From Chloroflexota bacterium (lineage in GTDB: Bacteria > Chloroflexota > Anaerolineae > B4-G1 > SLSP01): a stretch of DNA of 10,425 nt. The translations under genes were made by a program, and so were the position numbers. Positions 6,787-10,425 of this stretch are shown here, in pieces. Below the pieces are notes generated by a model, which was not told the origin of the DNA, searched no databases, and was given only the letters and a program-made list of their open reading frames with translations. The stretch spans positions 7,294-17,718 of the forward strand of contig JAKJAE010000004.1 in assembly GCA_022707665.1 (NCBI GenBank), given 5' to 3'. The stretch's first letter is position 1; each line of letters begins with the position of its first letter.

Positions 6787-6942
6787 TCCCAAGCGGATGG
6801 CAGGTTAGCTCACAGGAGCTCCAATGGCCCACAATCGTGCAACTCACAGAATGCCCGCGCGTACATGAAAGTGCGAGTGCTCTGGCAGGGGGTATAGAAC
6901 CGCTCTGCCCCAAAGGTTCGCCTGATCAGAAAGGAACGTGAT

Positions 6943-7662
6943 ATGAACGAGGAAGCGATGGAGACCACAGTGACTTCGCCCGAAGTGCCGGTGAAGCTGT
7001 TGACGAGAGCAGAAGTCGCCGCCAGGATGGTGCCGCAACGCGATCTGAGCGGGACGGACATGAGTGGTGCAGACCTGGCAGGAATGAAGTTCACGGGCGT
7101 CAAGGTGCAGAAGGCCAATCTGGCGGATGCAAACCTTGCGGGTGCTTTGGTCGCTGGCGCAGACCTGAGTGCGTCCAACCTCTCGGGTGCCGATCTCACG
7201 AACGCGAGGGTCATGGGGGTCAATATGGCCAAGGTGCTCTTGCACAAGGCACGAATGGCTGCTATCAAACTGATGGGCACCAACCTGGACGGCGCCGATC
7301 TCACCGATGCAGACCTCACGGATGCAAAGCTGATGGGCACGAATCTGGGAGGGGTCACGGCTCGGGGAGTCAACATGACAGCGGCACACGTCGTCGGCAG
7401 CAACTTCAAGGGCGCTGACTTCAGCGGGGCCGACCTGACCAGCGCCACCCTGAAGCGCGTCGACGTCACCGATGCCGATTTCACGGACGTTGACACCACC
7501 GGCACCCGGTCGGCAAAGGTCGACTGGTCGCTGGCCAAGGTAGCACCAGCCCAGTTGCCCGAATCATTGCCGGAACCTCCGGCATGGCTACCGGGCGCGA
7601 TCGTTGGCGTCGGTGTGGTTGTCTTGATCCTCGTATTGCGCCGCAGACGCCGTACAGGCTAG
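6943..7662 (+). CDS. Pentapeptide-repeat protein with C-terminal membrane anchor
   Basis: The protein has 239 residues. ATG 6943 is preceded by AAGGAA at 6931-6936. After a polar N-terminus of 32 residues come 33 unbroken pentapeptides (33-197) of the A(D/N)LxG type, for example TDMSG ADLAG and ADLTD ADLTD. These should fold as a right-handed four-sided beta helix of about eight turns. A Pro-rich linker (201-216) leads to one hydrophobic helix (about 217-232) and a tail RRRRRTG. With no signal peptide and a basic end, it looks tail-anchored; the helix orientation is uncertain. The family includes gyrase-protecting proteins, but many members have no known role and nothing here points to gyrase. 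It stands alone between the acyltransferase and the convergent gatB. A 60-bp internal duplication is seen (7267-7288 versus 7327-7348). Confidence 0.9.
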   Translation: MNEEAMETTVTSPEVPVKLLTRAEVAARMVPQRDLSGTDMSGADLAGMKFTGVKVQKANLADANLAGALVAGADLSASNLSGADLTNARVMGVNMAKVLLHKARMAAIKLMGTNLDGADLTDADLTDAKLMGTNLGGVTARGVNMTAAHVVGSNFKGADFSGADLTSATLKRVDVTDADFTDVDTTGTRSAKVDWSLAKVAPAQLPESLPEPPAWLPGAIVGVGVVVLILVLRRRRRTG

Positions 7663-7683
7663 CAGTGCAAGAGCCGCATAACC

Positions 7684-7713
7684 CAGAGCCCCAGCCATGA
7701 GACTGGGGCTCTG
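7684..7713. terminator. Bidirectional hairpin between convergent genes
   Basis: CAGAGCCCCAG (7684-7694) pairs perfectly with CTGGGGCTCTG (7703-7713), an 11-bp stem with an 8-nt loop. It lies 21 bp after the pentapeptide gene stop and 24 bp after the gatB stop on the other strand, the expected place for a shared terminator. Neither strand has a clear T-run after the stem, so termination may be weak, factor-assisted, or mainly act to protect the 3' ends. Confidence 0.65.
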
Positions 7714-7737
7714 CTGTGCCAAAGAGTCCAGGGAGAC

Positions 7738-9204
7738 TCAGCGCCGCGCTTCGAGCTTCGCGCGCAACAGCCCGAGGACAGTCTGGGGCTGCGCCCGGCC
7801 GCGAGTCGCTCTCATCACCTGCCCCATGAACCACTGGAGCAGACTCTCCCTACCCTCCAGATATGCGGTGACCTCTTCGGGATGGTCAGCCAGGACCTGA
7901 TCGACCACCTGAGCCAACTGATCCTGATCCGAGATCTGGACGAGGCCTTTCTCTTTCACGATTGCCTCAGGTGCCCTGCCGGACTCGAACATCGTGCCCA
8001 GGACATCCTTTGCACTACTCTGGCTGATGGTCCCGGCGTCCAGTAACTTGACCAACGACGCAATCGACTCCGGAGCCACACGGACGCGCTCAATAGCGAT
8101 GCCGTCGCGGTTCATCAAGTAGGCCAGCTCGCCCACGACCCACTTGCTGACCGACACCGCCTTCCCGCCATAGCCGCGGACTGCCGCCTCGAAGTAGTCG
8201 GCAAGGGCAACGTCCTCGACGAGGATGCGCGCATCGTTCTCGGGCAGGCCATAGGCCGCAACAAACCGACGATACTTCGCATCAGGTAGCTCGGGAAGCG
8301 ACTGGCGCACCTCCTCGATCCACGTGTCGTCGATAGCAAGGGGAGGCAGATCCGGCTCGGGGAAGTAGCGGTAATCATGGGCGTGCTCTTTGCTGCGTTG
8401 GGTAACGGTCACGCCGCGGGCCTCATCCCACCCCAATGTTTCCTGAACAACCACGCCGCCTGACTCGACGACCTCGATCTGACGGGCAATCTCGTATTCC
8501 GACGCCCGAACTAACGCCCGGAAGCTGTTGAGGTTCTTGATCTCCGTGCGTGTACCCAAGGTCTGACTGCCCCGCCGTCGCACCGACACGTTCGCCTCGA
8601 AGCGCAGCACCCCGCGTTCCATATCACCCGAGTTGACGCCCAGATAGCGCAGGATCTCCCGGATCTTGGTCGCGTATGCCAGCGCAGCGGCGGCTGAATG
8701 CATATCGGGCTCGGAGACGATCTCGAGAAGAGGCACGCCCGAACGGTTGAAATCGATCAGCGTGTACCCACGACCCCCTGGCGCTGCGTGGTGAAAGCTC
8801 TTCGCCGTATCCTCTTCCATGTGGGCACGGCGGATCCCGACACGGACCGGCTCGCCATCGTCGGTCTGCACCTCAATCCAGCCATTCGTGGCGATCGGGT
8901 CGTCGTACTGCGAGATCTGATAGCCCTTGGGCAGATCGGGGTAGAAGTAGTTCTTGCGCGCGAAGCTCGTGAACGCGTTGATCTGGCAGTTGAGCGCCAG
9001 CCCAACCATCATCGCCTGCTCGACGGCGAGCTTGTTCACCACCGGCATTGCCCCAGGCAGCCCACCACAGACGGGGCAGACGGCGGTGTTGGGCTCGGCG
9101 ACGGTCGTATCCACCACCGGACAGGCGCAGAACATCTTTGACGCGGTGCGCAACTCAGCGTGGATCTCCATACCGATGACAGCTTCATATCTATCGTTCG
9201 TCAT
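7738..9204 (-). CDS. gatB: Asp/Glu-tRNA amidotransferase subunit B
   Basis: The protein has 488 residues, the usual GatB length. With GatA and GatC it converts Glu-tRNA(Gln) and/or Asp-tRNA(Asn) to the amide forms in the cytoplasm. GatB binds the misacylated tRNA and activates the side chain with ATP. Visible marks are [15 protein letters not shown] (6-20), the zinc-type cysteines C26, C28, C43 and C46 (FCACP, CPVCGG), [20 protein letters not shown], the HMEEDTAKS block, [17 protein letters not shown] and a C-terminal GatB/YqeY tail domain ([10 protein letters not shown] and after). The start is ATG 9204, which overlaps the gatA stop by ATGA, so translation is probably coupled. A longer frame to 9255 would run into gatA and is rejected. 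Presence of this pathway suggests that the host lacks GlnRS or AsnRS, or both. Confidence 0.97.
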   Translation of the reverse strand: MTNDRYEAVIGMEIHAELRTASKMFCACPVVDTTVAEPNTAVCPVCGGLPGAMPVVNKLAVEQAMMVGLALNCQINAFTSFARKNYFYPDLPKGYQISQYDDPIATNGWIEVQTDDGEPVRVGIRRAHMEEDTAKSFHHAAPGGRGYTLIDFNRSGVPLLEIVSEPDMHSAAAALAYATKIREILRYLGVNSGDMERGVLRFEANVSVRRRGSQTLGTRTEIKNLNSFRALVRASEYEIARQIEVVESGGVVVQETLGWDEARGVTVTQRSKEHAHDYRYFPEPDLPPLAIDDTWIEEVRQSLPELPDAKYRRFVAAYGLPENDARILVEDVALADYFEAAVRGYGGKAVSVSKWVVGELAYLMNRDGIAIERVRVAPESIASLVKLLDAGTISQSSAKDVLGTMFESGRAPEAIVKEKGLVQISDQDQLAQVVDQVLADHPEEVTAYLEGRESLLQWFMGQVMRATRGRAQPQTVLGLLRAKLEARR

Positions 9205-10425
9205 TCGTATCCCCCAGGCGATTGTAGCGAGTTCGCCGGCCGGTAGGTGTGCCAATGGGTCGTGGCCTGATAGGCTGCACCAATCGTGAGGACTCTGGCT
9301 TCATCCAGTGCGGGCCCAATGATCTGCATGCCGACAGGTAACCCTTCCACAAAGCCACAGGGCACCGCAAGCGAACAGACGCCGCCTGGGTTGGCTGCGA
9401 CGACGTGGATATCGGAGAGGTACATCTTCAGGGGATCGTCGACCTTCTCGCCGAGCCGGAAGGCAGGCGTTGGGCTGACGGGTGCGATGAGTGCATCGAC
9501 CTTCTCAAAAGCGCGCGCGAAATCCTGCCGCAGCAGCGTCCGCACTCGCTGAGCCCGCAGATAGTAGGCATCGTAGTATCCCGCCGAGAGGGCAAACGTC
9601 CCCAGCATGATACGGCGCTTCACCTCTGGCCCAAACCCCTCACCACGGGTCCGAAGGTAGCGCTGGATAATGTCCGATCCTTCCGGTGGCTCGGACAGGC
9701 CGAAACGTATGCCATCGAACCGCGCCAGGTTAGAGCTGGCCTCGGCAGTGAGGATCAGGTAGTAGATCGAGATGGCATAGTCTGTGTGAGGGAGCGATAC
9801 CTCCTCGACCTGCGCGCCCAGGGCTTGTAGGTGTGCAATGGCCGTCACCACAGCCTTCTCCACACCGGGATCCATGCCTTCTGCAAAGTACTCAGCTGGG
9901 ATGCCGAGTCGCACCCCGTCGAGTCGTTCACGAGATATAGCATGGCCATAATCAGGCACAGGAACATCGACGGACGTACTGTCCCGCGGGTCGTGACCCG
10001 CGATCACGTTGAGCACCAACCCCGCATCCCAGACATCGTGCGTAAGGGGCCCGATGCTGTCGAAAGATGAGACCAATGCAATCAGGCCAAAGCGCGACAC
10101 GCGTCCATAGGTCGGTTTCAGCCCTGTCACACCACAAAACGAGGCAGGCATCCGGATCGAGCCACCCGTGTCCTCGCCAAGCGAGAACAGTCCCATATCC
10201 GCAGCCACTGCAGCTGCCGACCCACCGCTGGACCCACCCGGCACGCGATCCGGGTCCCAGGGATTCCGCGTCGGGAAGAATGCCGAGTTCTCGCACGAGG
10301 AGCCCATGCCAAACTCATCCATATTCTGTTTGCCCACCAAGACGGCCCCAGCTTCGCGAAGTCGCGAGATCACCGTAGCATCGTAGCGCGGTACATAGTC
10401 CTCGAGAATCCGCGACGAACACGTG
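9201..10425 (-). CDS. gatA: Asp/Glu-tRNA amidotransferase subunit A (5' end outside window)
   Basis: The frame runs without a stop to the window edge, and 407 residues are visible. A full GatA has about 480-490, so about 75-80 N-terminal residues are missing, including the catalytic Lys. The visible part starts [18 protein letters not shown], a normal internal GatA sequence; the GTG at 10373 is therefore not the start. The amidase signature is intact: [14 protein letters not shown] holds the bridging Ser, and [14 protein letters not shown] the nucleophile Ser (visible residue 89). GatA releases ammonia from glutamine for GatB. The TGA stop (9201-9203) overlaps the gatB ATG. gatC may lie upstream, outside the window. 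Confidence 0.97.
   Translation of the reverse strand, partial: TCSSRILEDYVPRYDATVISRLREAGAVLVGKQNMDEFGMGSSCENSAFFPTRNPWDPDRVPGGSSGGSAAAVAADMGLFSLGEDTGGSIRMPASFCGVTGLKPTYGRVSRFGLIALVSSFDSIGPLTHDVWDAGLVLNVIAGHDPRDSTSVDVPVPDYGHAISRERLDGVRLGIPAEYFAEGMDPGVEKAVVTAIAHLQALGAQVEEVSLPHTDYAISIYYLILTAEASSNLARFDGIRFGLSEPPEGSDIIQRYLRTRGEGFGPEVKRRIMLGTFALSAGYYDAYYLRAQRVRTLLRQDFARAFEKVDALIAPVSPTPAFRLGEKVDDPLKMYLSDIHVVAANPGGVCSLAVPCGFVEGLPVGMQIIGPALDEARVLTIGAAYQATTHWHTYRPANSLQSPGGYE

Noticed and set aside
6602..6808. Plus-strand frame with a GLVK-type peptide repeat
   Set aside because: It overlaps the end of the acyltransferase in another frame; the peptide repeat is only the 15-bp DNA repeat read out of frame.
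6893..6898. TATAGA as a -10 box for the pentapeptide gene
   Set aside because: No recognisable -35 box lies 15-19 bases upstream, so it is not listed as a promoter.
6810..7538. Long minus-strand frame of 242 codons opposite the pentapeptide gene
   Set aside because: The regular five-residue repeat on the plus strand produces a long stop-free antisense frame with a matching false repeat. The plus frame has the ribosome binding site and the family pattern.
10371..10373. GTG as the start of gatA
   Set aside because: The same frame continues upstream with normal GatA sequence to the window edge, so this is an internal Val codon.

Overview
The window is GC-rich bacterial chromosomal DNA, with good Shine-Dalgarno sequences, and holds ordinary housekeeping plus accessory genes. 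Protein style points to Chloroflexota (Anaerolineae or a related class): the DUF362 Tat lipoprotein, the GatB/GatA sequence style and a TTGACC-N16-TAGCGT promoter with a TGTGC extension. This placement is an inference from familiarity with such sequences, not from a search. I see no mobile element, CRISPR array, tRNA, rRNA or phage gene.

Left part (1-5310), all on the minus strand. In transcription order: a 474-aa major facilitator transporter with a sugar-transporter-like DRxxxRWGRRRPF loop (3886-5310); a broken GNAT acetyltransferase (3501-3864); a GH5 endoglucanase-type lipoprotein (2316-3461); a Tat-exported DUF362 lipoprotein (955-2181); and the first 269 residues of a protein with a carbohydrate-binding-like beta-sandwich, cut off by the window edge (1-807). 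The transporter, GNAT relic and GH5 gene are close enough (21 and 39 bp gaps) to share a transcript. The last gene has a credible promoter of its own at 888-915. Two proteins are predicted outer-face lipoproteins. Glycan breakdown followed by sugar uptake is a reasonable but unproven theme.

Middle (5311-7737). A 287-bp divergent region carries a good promoter for the plus-strand PlsC-type acyltransferase (5598-6716) and a 20-bp near-perfect inverted repeat that may be an operator. The acyltransferase ends in a 15-bp tandem repeat that copies its stop codon. After a 226-bp gap comes a pentapeptide-repeat protein of 33 unbroken repeats with a C-terminal membrane anchor (6943-7662). A strong hairpin at 7684-7713 separates it from the convergent gatB.

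Right part (7738-10425), minus strand: gatB and the 3' part of gatA, translationally coupled through an ATGA overlap. They encode two subunits of the Glu-tRNA(Gln)/Asp-tRNA(Asn) amidotransferase. gatC is not in the window.

I found no clear candidate for a wholly new system. The items most worth a second look are the tail-anchored pentapeptide protein with its 20-residue higher-order repeat, the H-X4-E acyltransferase with an unassigned C-terminal region, the GNAT relic, and the partial beta-sandwich protein.
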